Assembly (NCBI GenBank): GCA_015063885.1
Contig: SVTH01000006.1
Location: forward strand, 62,001-126,000
DNA length: 64,000 nucleotides
Source of the DNA: Oscillospiraceae bacterium
Lineage (GTDB): Bacteria > Bacillota > Clostridia > Oscillospirales > CAG-382
Direction: 5' to 3'
Shown here in pieces: positions 33,569 to 41,404 of the stretch (its first letter is position 1; each line of letters begins with the position of its first letter). The notes below the pieces were generated by a model, which made no database searches, was not told where the DNA came from, and saw only the letters and a program-made list of their open reading frames with translations. The position numbers were made by a program, and so were the translations under genes.

Positions 33569-34948
33569 ATGGCCAAGACTATCTCCCAAAGCGAAAACAA
33601 AATGGCGGTGATGTCGGAAGGCAAGCTCCTTCTGAACATGGCGTGGCCCCTCATCACCTCCATGCTGGTACAGGCTCTCTACAATATTGTAGACAGCATG
33701 TACGTCACCCAATACAATCCCGAGGCTTCCACAGCTCTTTCCCTGGCGTTTCCCATTCAGAACCTGCAGATCGGCTTTGCCACCGGCGTGGGCGTGGGCG
33801 TAAACGCTCTGCTCTCCCGCTTTTTGGGCGAGGGAGACAAGGAACGGGGCAGCCGCGTAGCGGGGAACGGTATTTTCCTTTCCGCCGTGGTCACGGTGAT
33901 GTTTATGCTTTTCGGCTTCTTCGGCGCACGGCCTTTCTTCGAAATGCAGTCCGACGTGCCCTTCACCGTGGAGAACGGCTCCGCCTACGTGGCTATCTGC
34001 TGTATCTTCATCGTTGGCATCGTGTTCGAGGTGCTGTTTGAGCGTATGCTCCAGGCCACGGGCAGAACCATCTATACCCTGTATACCCAGGGTACGGGTG
34101 CTGTGTTGAACATCATCCTGGACCCCATGTTCATCTTCGGCGTTCCCGCCTTGGGCATCCCCGAAATGGGCATTGCAGGCGCCGCCATCGCAACGGTGAT
34201 CGGTCAGTGGGTAGCGGCACTCCTGGCGCTGTTCTTCAACCTGAAGTGCAACAAGGACGTGGATTTCCGCCTGTCCTACCTCTTGCCCAAGTGGCATCTG
34301 GTCAAGGAGATCCTTGCCATCGGTATTCCCTCTGCCATTATGATGGCCATCGGTGCCGTGATGAACTTCGGCATCAACCGTATTCTCCAGGGCTTTTCCG
34401 AGACGGCAACGGGCGTCTTCGGCATCTACTACAAGATCCAGAGCTTCTTCTTTATGCCCCTGTTCGGCATGAACAACGCCTGCATCTCCATCGTTGCCTT
34501 CAACTACGGCTACCGCAAGCCCTCCCGCATTACCCGCACGCTGAAGCTCACCTGCGGTATCGCCTTGGGCGTGATGTTTGCGGGCTGGCTCACCTTCCAG
34601 CTGGCGCCGGACTTCCTGTTGGGGATCTTCAACCTGACGGACGAGTTCTTAACCATCGGCCGTGTGGCATTGCGGGTCATTTCCTGGTCCTTCCCCATTG
34701 CGGCGGTGGCCATCGCCCTGTCCGCCTCCTTCCAGGCGCTGGGGAACGGGTTCTATTCCACCATCGTCTCCTTAAGCAGACAGCTGTTGGTGCTGTTGCC
34801 CGTGGCGTATCTGTTAAGCCTTGCAGGCAACGTGGACCTGGTCTGGTGGGCCTTCGTCATCGCAGAGTTCGTCAGCCTTGCCGCCACCATCGTGCTGTTT
34901 ATCCGTATTTACCGCAAAAAGATCAAGCCCTTGCAGGGATTGGAATAA
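33569..34948 (+). CDS. MATE family efflux transporter
   Basis: 459 residues with 12 membrane helices, the normal MATE size. It is a Na+- or H+-coupled exporter of cationic or drug-like compounds. The N-terminal half has the family segments LLNMAWPLITSMLVQALYNIVDSMYV and GVGVGVNALLSRFLGEGD. The second half repeats the fold from about residue 240 (IGIPSAIMMAIGAVMNFGINRIL and FMPLFGMNNACISIVAFNYG). The substrate cannot be told. AAAAGGA lies 7 bases before the ATG. It is 24 bases after DUF1667 and may ride on that promoter. A strong terminator follows. Confidence 0.94.
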   Translation: MAKTISQSENKMAVMSEGKLLLNMAWPLITSMLVQALYNIVDSMYVTQYNPEASTALSLAFPIQNLQIGFATGVGVGVNALLSRFLGEGDKERGSRVAGNGIFLSAVVTVMFMLFGFFGARPFFEMQSDVPFTVENGSAYVAICCIFIVGIVFEVLFERMLQATGRTIYTLYTQGTGAVLNIILDPMFIFGVPALGIPEMGIAGAAIATVIGQWVAALLALFFNLKCNKDVDFRLSYLLPKWHLVKEILAIGIPSAIMMAIGAVMNFGINRILQGFSETATGVFGIYYKIQSFFFMPLFGMNNACISIVAFNYGYRKPSRITRTLKLTCGIALGVMFAGWLTFQLAPDFLLGIFNLTDEFLTIGRVALRVISWSFPIAAVAIALSASFQALGNGFYSTIVSLSRQLLVLLPVAYLLSLAGNVDLVWWAFVIAEFVSLAATIVLFIRIYRKKIKPLQGLE

Positions 34949-34968
34949 AAATCCCAAAAAAGCAATTT

Positions 34969-35010
34969 GAAAAGCACCCTCCGCCGGAAGGGTGCTTTTG
35001 TGTTGTTGTT
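34969..35010 (+). terminator. Rho-independent terminator after the MATE gene
   Basis: AAAAGCACCCT / AGGGTGCTTTT stem with a CCGCCGGA loop, then a T-rich tail. Confidence 0.92.
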
Positions 35011-35054
35011 TCAAAGGATCGAATTGACCGGTTGGCATGGTCCTTTTGGGAAGC

Positions 35055-35660
35055 TCACAATTCTTCCGTCTTAAAGGTGGAATATCCCTCATAATAGTAG
35101 CTGTGATCGATGCCTTTCATATAGACCTCACGGCTGTCCACGTCGGAGGTCAAGGCGTTCTTCAGGAGAAATTTGATCTCCACGTCCTTGATGGGGCTGC
35201 GCTCCATGGCAAGGAGATAGTCCTCCTTATCCACCAAGCTCCAATCCACCACCACGCCCAGCTCTTTTTTTAGAATGCAATCCAGCCAGATGCGGGTGCT
35301 TCTACCATTGCCCTCACGGAAGGGATGGGCGATATTCATTTCCACGTACTTTTCCACGATTTGCTCGAAGGTTTTCTGAGGCATTTTCTCGATGTTTTTC
35401 AGCGCCGCCTCCAGATACATCACAGGTGCAAAGCGGAAGTTGCCTTTTGCCATGTTCACGGTGCGGAGTTTTCCCGCAAAGGGGTAGATCTCCCCGAAAA
35501 GGTAGCGATGGATGGCCTGCAAAGAAGCAAACGTCCCAGCCTCCAAGTCGGCGAGAAGGCCGCTTTCAAAAAGCTCTGCCGCCTTCTTTTTGCTGATCTT
35601 CTCCTCCGCTTCCGCCAGCGCGGGAGCATCGGTAATGCCCAGCTTGTTTTCCAAAACCAT
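35055..35660 (-). CDS. Fic domain protein (AMPylase type) with C-terminal self-inhibitory motif
   Basis: 201 residues. The Fic active-site loop is [12 protein letters not shown], starting at His112, and fits HxFx(D/E)GNGRxxR, so transfer of AMP from ATP to a target hydroxyl is expected. Upstream, [27 protein letters not shown] is the conserved flap/helix region. At the C-terminus SYYYEG (Ser187, Glu191, Gly192) matches the inhibitory (S/T)xxxE(G/N) motif of class III Fic proteins, where Glu blocks the ATP gamma-phosphate site in cis. No separate antitoxin gene is next to it, consistent with self-inhibition. AAAGGAGG precedes the ATG; a good promoter lies 34 bases upstream. Confidence 0.92.
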   Translation of the reverse strand: MVLENKLGITDAPALAEAEEKISKKKAAELFESGLLADLEAGTFASLQAIHRYLFGEIYPFAGKLRTVNMAKGNFRFAPVMYLEAALKNIEKMPQKTFEQIVEKYVEMNIAHPFREGNGRSTRIWLDCILKKELGVVVDWSLVDKEDYLLAMERSPIKDVEIKFLLKNALTSDVDSREVYMKGIDHSYYYEGYSTFKTEEL

Positions 35661-35693
35661 ATTCTCCGCCTCCTTTGTCTTGCTTGCACGTAT

Positions 35694-35722
35694 AGTATAC
35701 CATATCCCCCATCGTTTTGCAA
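35694..35722 (-). promoter_or_regulatory. Sigma-A-type promoter for fic
   Basis: Minus strand TTGCAA (35717-35722), a 17-bp spacer and TATACT (35694-35699). Confidence 0.8.
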
Positions 35723-35805
35723 GTTTTCATATAAAATAAATGAGAATTCTTCGTCTCTTATTGCCGCCTTTTCACCCTTTTTCGCCATCTTTCATACCCT
35801 GTCAA

Positions 35806-35828
35806 TGGGCGGATGAAATTGCCGCCCA
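35806..35828 (+). other. Hairpin upstream of cotJA
   Basis: TGGGCGG / CCGCCCA, perfect 7-bp arms around nine bases, ending 10 bases before the AAGGAGG site of cotJA. No T-run follows. It could be an mRNA-stabilising leader hairpin. I could not find a convincing sporulation-sigma promoter nearby. Confidence 0.45.
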
Positions 35829-35852
35829 AAACAGAAAAAGGAGGCTTCCGAT

Positions 35853-36047
35853 TTGGAACCCTTGGATCAATTTGTGGCGGAGATGATGGCCTTTGAGGAG
35901 AGCATGTTCCCCGCCAAGATCTCCCTTGCCATGTCCTACGTGCCCAATCAGCCCTTCGAAAACCTCTACGGCGAAGACGAAGCCCTGGGACAGGGCACCC
36001 TGTTCCGCTCGCTGAACTTCCCCTTCGTGGGAGGGAAGCACCGATGA
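35853..36047 (+). CDS. cotJA: Spore coat associated protein CotJA
   Basis: 64 residues from a TTG start, with AAGGAGG 8 bases before it. Family features are visible: LAMSYVPNQPFENLY and the end 'ALGQGTLFRSLNFPFVG'. In Bacillus the cotJABC operon encodes inner-coat components made in the mother cell; CotJA and CotJC depend on each other for assembly. The stop overlaps the cotJB start by 4 bases (ATGA). Its presence is direct evidence that the organism, or a recent ancestor, makes endospores. Confidence 0.92.
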   Translation: MEPLDQFVAEMMAFEESMFPAKISLAMSYVPNQPFENLYGEDEALGQGTLFRSLNFPFVGGKHR

Positions 36048-36343
36048 ACAACGCCACTCCCTACGAAACCGCCCTGCAGCAGATTCGGGAAACCGGCTTT
36101 GCCCTTCACGAGCTGGTGCTGTATTTAGACACCCACCCCGCCAACCGCAAGGCGCTTTCTCTTTACAAGACGTACAAAAAGAAATACGACGAGCTTTACG
36201 CCGCCTTTGAAAAGAACCACGGTCCCCTTACCGCCTTCGGCGTACACGGCGACCGCTGGACCTGGACGGAGCACCCCTGGCCATGGCAGAATTGCCTCTG
36301 TACCCCCGGTGAAAACGCCCGTCTGCGGAAAGGAGACAACTGA
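36044..36343 (+). CDS. cotJB: Spore coat protein CotJB
   Basis: 99 residues. LQQIRETGFALHELVLYLDTHP and ALSLYKTYKKKYDEL match the CotJB family, and the conserved GPLTAFG...WTWTEHPWPWQ segment (about 66-88) is present, followed by about ten poorly conserved residues. The ATG overlaps the cotJA stop and GGAGGGAAG serves as ribosome site. It is probably a coat-assembly partner of CotJA and CotJC. Confidence 0.92.
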   Translation: MNNATPYETALQQIRETGFALHELVLYLDTHPANRKALSLYKTYKKKYDELYAAFEKNHGPLTAFGVHGDRWTWTEHPWPWQNCLCTPGENARLRKGDN

Positions 36344-36344
36344 T

Positions 36345-36944
36345 ATGTGGTCGTATGAGAAAAAACTGCAATACCCCGTGAATATCAAAAATCCCAACCC
36401 CGCCCTGGCAAAGCTGATCATCACCCAGTTCGGCGGCCCCGACGGGGAGCTGGGCGCCTCCCTGCGCTATCTCTCCCAGCGGTATTCCATGCCCAACAAG
36501 AACGTCATCGGCGCTCTCACGGATATCGGTACGGAGGAGCTGGCGCATCTCGAAATGATCGGCGCCATCGTTTACCAGCTCACCCGCAACCTCACCATGG
36601 AGGAGATCAAAAAGTCCGGTTTTGACGCCTATTTCGTGGATCACACCACGGGGATCTACCCCGTTTCTGCCGCAGGCGTGCCCTTCACCGCGGCCTATCT
36701 CCAATCCAAGGGCGACCCCATCACCGACATCTCCGAGGACATGGGGGCGGAGCAGAAGGCCCGCACCACCTACGACAACATCCTGCGCTTCTGCGATGAT
36801 GCCGACGTCCGTGATCCCATCCGCTTCTTAAGAGAGCGTGAGATCGTCCACTTCCAGCGCTTTGGGGAATGTATGCGCATGATCCAGGACGACCTGGACT
36901 ACAAGAATTTCTACGCCTATAATCCCAGCTTTGACAAGAGATAA
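36345..36944 (+). CDS. cotJC: Spore coat protein CotJC, manganese catalase family
   Basis: 199 residues. It begins MWSYEKKLQYPVNIKNPNP, the standard CotJC start. The ferritin-like di-metal helices are visible: GGPDGELGASLRYLSQRY, then IGTEELAHLEMIGAIVYQL (E..H pair) and, near the end, REREIVHFQRFGECM (E..H pair). These match the Mn-catalase ligand set, so it may break down peroxide in the coat. The ATG is 1 base after the cotJB stop with AAAGGAG before it. The longer open frame upstream overlaps cotJB and is rejected. Confidence 0.94.
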   Translation: MWSYEKKLQYPVNIKNPNPALAKLIITQFGGPDGELGASLRYLSQRYSMPNKNVIGALTDIGTEELAHLEMIGAIVYQLTRNLTMEEIKKSGFDAYFVDHTTGIYPVSAAGVPFTAAYLQSKGDPITDISEDMGAEQKARTTYDNILRFCDDADVRDPIRFLREREIVHFQRFGECMRMIQDDLDYKNFYAYNPSFDKR

Positions 36945-36957
36945 ACGCACAAAAGAG

Positions 36958-36987
36958 AGAGCAGGTGGGTTCCCCATCTGCTCTTTT
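36958..36987 (+). terminator. Rho-independent terminator after cotJC
   Basis: A 12-bp stem AGAGCAGGTGGG / CCCATCTGCTCT (one G-T pair) followed by a short TTTT. Confidence 0.75.
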
Positions 36988-37031
36988 GACGCTTTCGCAA
37001 CTGTTATGAGCTGTAAAGCACCAAAAAGCCC

Positions 37032-37060
37032 TTGACTATCCTGCGGGAAACGGTTATAAT
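37032..37060 (+). promoter_or_regulatory. Sigma-A-type promoter for the YD-repeat gene
   Basis: TTGACT (37032-37037), a 17-bp spacer and TATAAT (37055-37060). Confidence 0.9.
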
Positions 37061-37095
37061 GAAAATACCAAAATCGGAGTTAAGGAGGATTTTCT

Positions 37096-38280
37096 ATGAA
37101 AAAGAAGCTCTTGATCGCCCTGATCGCCCTTGTGTTAGCCGTGGTCCTTATCGTTGCGGCAGCGGTGCTCCTGCTTCCGCAGTATCATTATTCCCGTGCG
37201 CTTTCGCTGATGGAAGAAAAGAACTACAACGAAGCATACGTACATTTGAAAAAATGCGAGGATTTCAAGGACAGCAAAGAGCTCCTTGAGAACTTCGTGA
37301 CCATTTACGACGCCTACACCGTTACCAACGGCGCCGGGGAGATTCAATCCAAAAAGGAATACACCTACGACGAAAACGATAACCTGACACTTGAGCAAAG
37401 TTTCGGAAAAGGCGGTGCCGCCGGATCCAAAATCGAATATGCGTATGACGAAAACGGCAACGAGATCCTTTTGATAGCCTACAACAAAAACGGGGAGGTT
37501 ATGAGCAAAGTTGAACGAGAATACGACGAATATGGCAATGTGACCCTGGCAAACGGCTTTAAAACCATCGATCATGTTGTCACCAATTCCACCTCCAAAC
37601 ACGAATACGAATACGATTCAAACGGCAACGTGCTTCAAGAAACCACTTATGATGAAAAGGATCGGTTCAAGAGCCGCTACAGATGCGAGTACGACGAGAA
37701 TAATAACAAAACCCTTGTGATCTACTACGACGAAGAGGGAGAAGCTGAGTCCCGCACCGTATACGAATATGACGAAAACGGCAACGTGACCTTTGAAATC
37801 CACTATAACAAAAACGATGCAGTGACCACCAGCCACGAATGGGAATACGACGCAAGCGGCAATCCCACCCTTCACGTCAGCTACGACAAAAACGGAAAGC
37901 TCACGGATAAAACCGAATACACGTACACCGAAGACGGCTGGTCGTTCTTTTCCATCGCCTACGCCGACTCCCCCGAATATGGCGACCTTACGTACGAATG
38001 TAAGTTCGACAAAAACGGCAACGAGATCCTTTCGATCAGCCGTAACGACGGCAACCTTATGTTCCACGGCGAGTACGAATACGACGAACACGGCAACAAG
38101 ACCCTTGAAACCGGCTATGATGAAAACGGTAACGTTGGATATCAGTTTAAATTCGAGTACGAATACGACGAATACGGTAACATGACCCTTAAGATCGAAT
38201 ACGATAACGACGGCAACGTGAAGGCCAAAACCGAATTCACCAACCCGAGATTTACTTACAGGCCCCAAGAAGACGAATAA
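37096..38280 (+). CDS. Membrane-anchored YD-repeat (RHS-like) protein
   Basis: 394 residues. An N-terminal TM anchor (about 4-29) is followed by a short helical region (YSRALSLMEEKNYNEAYVHLKKCEDFKDSKE is split here as a TPR-like helix pair, about 33-62). From about residue 75 to the end there are eleven units of 24-28 residues built on 'YEYDENGNxTLxxxYDKNG', i.e. YD repeats as in RHS/wall-associated proteins. It is much shorter than RHS toxins and has no C-terminal toxin or core DPxG cleavage site. It is probably an extracellular beta-filament or solenoid of unknown role. Acidic overall. AAGGAGG precedes the ATG; it has its own promoter and terminator. Confidence 0.78.
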   Translation: MKKKLLIALIALVLAVVLIVAAAVLLLPQYHYSRALSLMEEKNYNEAYVHLKKCEDFKDSKELLENFVTIYDAYTVTNGAGEIQSKKEYTYDENDNLTLEQSFGKGGAAGSKIEYAYDENGNEILLIAYNKNGEVMSKVEREYDEYGNVTLANGFKTIDHVVTNSTSKHEYEYDSNGNVLQETTYDEKDRFKSRYRCEYDENNNKTLVIYYDEEGEAESRTVYEYDENGNVTFEIHYNKNDAVTTSHEWEYDASGNPTLHVSYDKNGKLTDKTEYTYTEDGWSFFSIAYADSPEYGDLTYECKFDKNGNEILSISRNDGNLMFHGEYEYDEHGNKTLETGYDENGNVGYQFKFEYEYDEYGNMTLKIEYDNDGNVKAKTEFTNPRFTYRPQEDE

Positions 38281-38310
38281 GCGCTTTCGGCACAACATAA
38301 AAAAATAGAC

Positions 38311-38344
38311 GAGGGGGCTCCCAAGGGCAGCCTCCTCTTTTTTG
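38311..38344 (+). terminator. Rho-independent terminator after the YD-repeat gene
   Basis: GAGGGGGCT / AGCCTCCTC stem (one G-T pair) with a CCCAAGGGC loop, followed by eight T residues. Confidence 0.9.
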
Positions 38345-38510
38345 CCAAAAACAGGAAAAATGTGAAACTTCCTGCGTTTTTCGTCGGAAAAATGTGAAAT
38401 TCACTTATTTTTTTGATGGAAAAATGTGAAATACGTTTTTGAAGCCGTCGTCCTCCTATTGAAGCGGTTCCTGAGAGAGCTTCCCTCCCGGGACTCCGAC
38501 GTATAAAAAC
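38345..38510. repeat. Three direct repeats with exact 32-bp period in a gene-free spacer
   Basis: GGAAAAATGTGAAA occurs at 38354, 38386 and 38418, each start exactly 32 bases after the last; the 18-base spacers differ. The rest of the spacer up to 38510 shows nothing I can name. Too short and too few copies for a CRISPR array. Confidence 0.7.
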
Positions 38511-38543
38511 AACCAAAAAAAGACCCGAGGGTCTTTTTTTGGT
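38511..38543. terminator. Bidirectional palindromic terminator
   Basis: ACCAAAAAAAGACCC and GGGTCTTTTTTTGGT are perfect reverse complements, so both strands end in a T-run. It probably ends the minus-strand tgt-to-isomerase operon. Confidence 0.85.
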
Positions 38544-38695
38544 TTGGGGTTTTGGGGGGATTATCATTACGGAGAAAAAGGGGGAGAAATCTCCGCAATG
38601 TGTAAAATCAAGGAGGATCCATGCGGAAAAAACCGCAGACTCTTGCATCCTCTGTCTTATATTTTACACACGAACCTTAATTCAACCTTAAAAAA

Positions 38696-39520
38696 TCAAA
38701 GGCAGGATTCGATAAGCGTCTTCGCCTTGGTGATGTCTGCGATCTGGCGGTCGCCGGAGATCTCACGCTCGATGACGTAAGCGCCTTGATAGTTCAGCTC
38801 CTTCAGCTTGGCGATGATGCCGGGCACGTTTGCCTTGCCGTCGCCCAGAGCAACCTCGTGACCCAGCTCGTTGCCGCAGGTGGGATACAGGCCGTCCTTG
38901 AAGTGGGTGTTACGGACGTACTTGCCGAACACCTCCAAAGCGTCCACGCTGTTTGCCTTGCCGTAAAGGATCAGGTTTGCGGTGTCGAAGTTGATGCCCA
39001 GGTTGCCGGTGCCCACGGTCTCGATGTAGCGGAGCATAGCAACGGGGGTCTCCTGGCCGGTCTCGAACAGGAACCACAATCCTCTTGCCTTGTAGGCCTC
39101 GGCGATCTCCTTGATGGCGTCTGCCACGGGCTGGAAATTGGGATCACAGGGGGATTCGGGCAGGAAGCCTGCGTGGGTGATGATGTCGGTAACCCCCAGC
39201 CATTCTGCGAAGTCAGCCGCCTTGATGAGCTGGCGGACACGCATTTCACGGTATTCTGCGGGGACGATGCCCAGGGTTGCGGGGCCTTCGGTGAAGTTCC
39301 ATGCGGCGGGACCTGTCCAGCCTGCCCAAAGGGCGGTGATCTCAATGCCGTACTTGGCGGAAGCAGCCTTTGCCTCCTCTGCTTTTTCGGGGGTGAACAT
39401 ATTCTCCACGTCCCATACGGAAAGCTGACAGCAGTTCAAGCCCAATGCCTGAAATTTAGAAAATGCTGCGTCGATGTCTGTTTGGGTTCCGTAACCCAGA
39501 AGTGCGCCGATCTTTGCCAT
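38696..39520 (-). CDS. Sugar phosphate isomerase/epimerase (xylose isomerase-like TIM barrel)
   Basis: 274 residues. It is an AP-endonuclease-2-type TIM barrel used by sugar isomerases and epimerases. Metal-site segments are in order: TDIITHAGFLPE (His), WFLFETGQETP (Glu), LGINFDTANLILYG (Asp), VRNTHFKDGLYP (His, Asp) and a C-terminal AYVIEREISGD (Glu). Substrate unknown; the family acts on keto-sugars, inosose or tagatose-like compounds. It closes the seven-gene minus operon, 16 bases after the esterase, and AAAGGA precedes the ATG. Its position next to an N-acetylhexosamine-kinase-like gene suggests sugar metabolism. Confidence 0.88.
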   Translation of the reverse strand: MAKIGALLGYGTQTDIDAAFSKFQALGLNCCQLSVWDVENMFTPEKAEEAKAASAKYGIEITALWAGWTGPAAWNFTEGPATLGIVPAEYREMRVRQLIKAADFAEWLGVTDIITHAGFLPESPCDPNFQPVADAIKEIAEAYKARGLWFLFETGQETPVAMLRYIETVGTGNLGINFDTANLILYGKANSVDALEVFGKYVRNTHFKDGLYPTCGNELGHEVALGDGKANVPGIIAKLKELNYQGAYVIEREISGDRQIADITKAKTLIESCL

Positions 39521-39536
39521 GATGTGTATTCCTTTC

Positions 39537-40334
39537 TTATTCGTATATAAATCTCGTTGCTAAGTCTACCCATTCCGCCACGGGAAGGGGGTTGCCGAAG
39601 GGTATGGCCTGGGTGACGTGGTCTCCCAAGCACAGTCCGTGATCCCCGTCTCTCCAGATATGGAGCTCGTAGGGGATACCCTGCTTCGCCAACGCAGAGG
39701 CGAAATCCAGGGAGCAGGTTGCGGGAACGGCTCCGTCTGCGGAGGTAGCCCACAGGAAGGCAGGGGGCGTTTCCCCATCCACCTTGGGAGGCAGGTTGAA
39801 CCTTTCCAGGAAGTCCTCGGGGACCTCCGTATTGCCGTAAAGGTTCTGCAGGCTGCCGTGGTTGCCATCCTTGCCCCCCCGCATCACGGGGTAGCAAAGG
39901 ATCAGCTTGTCCGGGCGGTGGTAAGCGGGGTCGCCTTCAAAGAAGCCCTCTCCCTTGTTCCAAAGGACGCCCGTGCAGGCGCACAGATGTCCGCCCGCAG
40001 AAAAGCCGCAGGTGGAAACGTTGTGAGGATCGATCCCCCATTCCTCTGCGTGGTCTCGCACGTAGGCGATGGAGGCGAAGGCCTGCTTTTGGGCGTGGGG
40101 ATAGGCGGAATCCGCCGTGTCCGTGCAGGTGTAGTCCAGCACGAAGGCACAGATCCCCCGGGCGGCAAACCGCAAGGCGATGGGCTCCCCCTCTCCCTCG
40201 TAGGTGAAGTAGTAGCCCCCGCCGGGGAAAATGATCACCGCAGGGCGCTTGCCCTTATAATAAGCTCTCTCCGTTCCGTCGGGGATGTACCCGCGGAAGG
40301 GTCTGCCCATAAGCTCCGTCGTGATATATTTCAT
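39537..40334 (-). CDS. Alpha/beta hydrolase, acetyl-esterase-like
   Basis: 265 residues. The oxyanion segment is FPGGGYYFTYEGE, the nucleophile elbow is GFSAGGHLCA (Ser in GxSAGG), and the acid/histidine end is WRDGDHGLCLGD. This arrangement fits the BD-FAE/acetylxylan-esterase-like branch that deacetylates sugars or oligosaccharides. No signal peptide, so it acts in the cytoplasm. ATG at 40334 is chosen because GGGGGAG precedes it; the frame stays open upstream into the kinase gene end. It follows the kinase stop by 13 bases. A role in removing O-acetyl groups from imported sugars is inference. Confidence 0.87.
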   Translation of the reverse strand: MKYITTELMGRPFRGYIPDGTERAYYKGKRPAVIIFPGGGYYFTYEGEGEPIALRFAARGICAFVLDYTCTDTADSAYPHAQKQAFASIAYVRDHAEEWGIDPHNVSTCGFSAGGHLCACTGVLWNKGEGFFEGDPAYHRPDKLILCYPVMRGGKDGNHGSLQNLYGNTEVPEDFLERFNLPPKVDGETPPAFLWATSADGAVPATCSLDFASALAKQGIPYELHIWRDGDHGLCLGDHVTQAIPFGNPLPVAEWVDLATRFIYE

Positions 40335-40347
40335 AGCCGCTCCCCCA

Positions 40348-41385
40348 TCATTCCGGGATCTGGGAGAACAGTCTGATCTGGGTCCTTGCACGGATCAGAT
40401 TGTGCCCGGGGAACAGGGTCTTGTAATAGGTGTCCCCGTTTAAGTAGTCCGTCAGGAAGCGCATAGCCTGCTCGTACACGATGACACGGGCGCCCAGCAT
40501 CAGGTTATCCACCTCTGCGGGGATCAGGATCCCGCCGCAGGCTTCCACGAAGCCCTCCTTGAAGGCCTTGCAGTTTTCGGAAACGAAGTTCATTCTGTCC
40601 AGCTTGGGCTCGTCCTCCGCCGCAGACGCCGCACCGCTTCTGATGGCGTCGCCGAAGTCGTACAGCACCGTACCGGGCATGACGGTATCCAGGTCGATGA
40701 CGCACACCGCTTCTCCCGTCTCGTCGTCCAACAGCACGTTGGAAAGCTTGGTGTCGTTGTGGGTCACACGCAAGGGCAATTCCCCGGATTCCAGCATGGC
40801 CACGATGCTGCCCGCCAGCTCTTCCCGCTCCTTGAGGTATTGGATCTCACGATCCACCTCGCGGGCCCTCCCTGCGGCGTCCCTTTCCACCGCCTCCAAA
40901 AAGGCTTCAAAGCGTTTTTTGGTGTTGTGGAAGTTGGGAAGCACCTCCGCAAGGGAGGATGCGGGGAACCCGTCCGTCAGACGGACGAACTCGCCGTAGC
41001 CCTTGCCCGCATGGTAAAGAAGCTTGGGATCCGTGACGTGGATGTGAGCGGTAGCCCCTTCGATGAGCCTACTGCAACGCCAATAGCCGCCGTCCTCTCC
41101 TTGGTAGAGGTAGCCTCCCTCCGTGGTCTGCAGGAACAGGGGAACGCATCTGTCGGAGCACTTTCCCTCCTCTGCCAAACGCTTCCGCATCCAATCGGTG
41201 ACGGACACGGTGTTGTCCATCACCGCAAAGGGATCGGGGAACACGTTGGTGTTCACCTTTTGCAGGACGTACCGCTTACCGTCTTCATCTCTGACGGAAA
41301 AGGTGGTATTGATGATTCCTTCCCCCAAAGGGGCAAGGCTTGCGAGATCCCCATGGGGGAGAAACGCACGTAAGATCTTTTCCAT
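40348..41385 (-). CDS. N-acetylhexosamine 1-kinase-like phosphotransferase (APH fold)
   Basis: 345 residues, APH/choline-kinase fold. The resemblance to bifidobacterial N-acetylhexosamine 1-kinase (NahK/LnpB, about 359 residues) is strong along the whole length as I remember it: GEGIINTTFSVRDEDGKRYV with the QKVNTNVFP start, the catalytic loop RVTHNDTKLSNVLLD (catalytic Asp), VIDLDTVMPGTVLYDFGD (metal Asp), MRFLTDYLNGDTYYKT and HNLIRARTQIRL near the end. NahK makes GlcNAc/GalNAc 1-phosphate in the lacto-N-biose/galacto-N-biose pathway; a phosphorylase or uridylyltransferase is not in the window, so the pathway is unproven. AGGAGA lies 7 bases before the ATG. Confidence 0.88.
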   Translation of the reverse strand: MEKILRAFLPHGDLASLAPLGEGIINTTFSVRDEDGKRYVLQKVNTNVFPDPFAVMDNTVSVTDWMRKRLAEEGKCSDRCVPLFLQTTEGGYLYQGEDGGYWRCSRLIEGATAHIHVTDPKLLYHAGKGYGEFVRLTDGFPASSLAEVLPNFHNTKKRFEAFLEAVERDAAGRAREVDREIQYLKEREELAGSIVAMLESGELPLRVTHNDTKLSNVLLDDETGEAVCVIDLDTVMPGTVLYDFGDAIRSGAASAAEDEPKLDRMNFVSENCKAFKEGFVEACGGILIPAEVDNLMLGARVIVYEQAMRFLTDYLNGDTYYKTLFPGHNLIRARTQIRLFSQIPE

Positions 41386-41404
41386 AAAAAGTCTCCTGTT
41401 TGTT

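Noticed and set aside
38354-38431. Possible small CRISPR array
   Set aside because: Only three 14-base boxes, AT-rich, with no cas genes nearby; CRISPR repeats are longer and palindromic in part.
38256-38648. 130-codon minus-strand frame between the YD-repeat gene and the isomerase
   Set aside because: It runs through two terminators and the 32-bp boxes and has no ribosome site or family feature.
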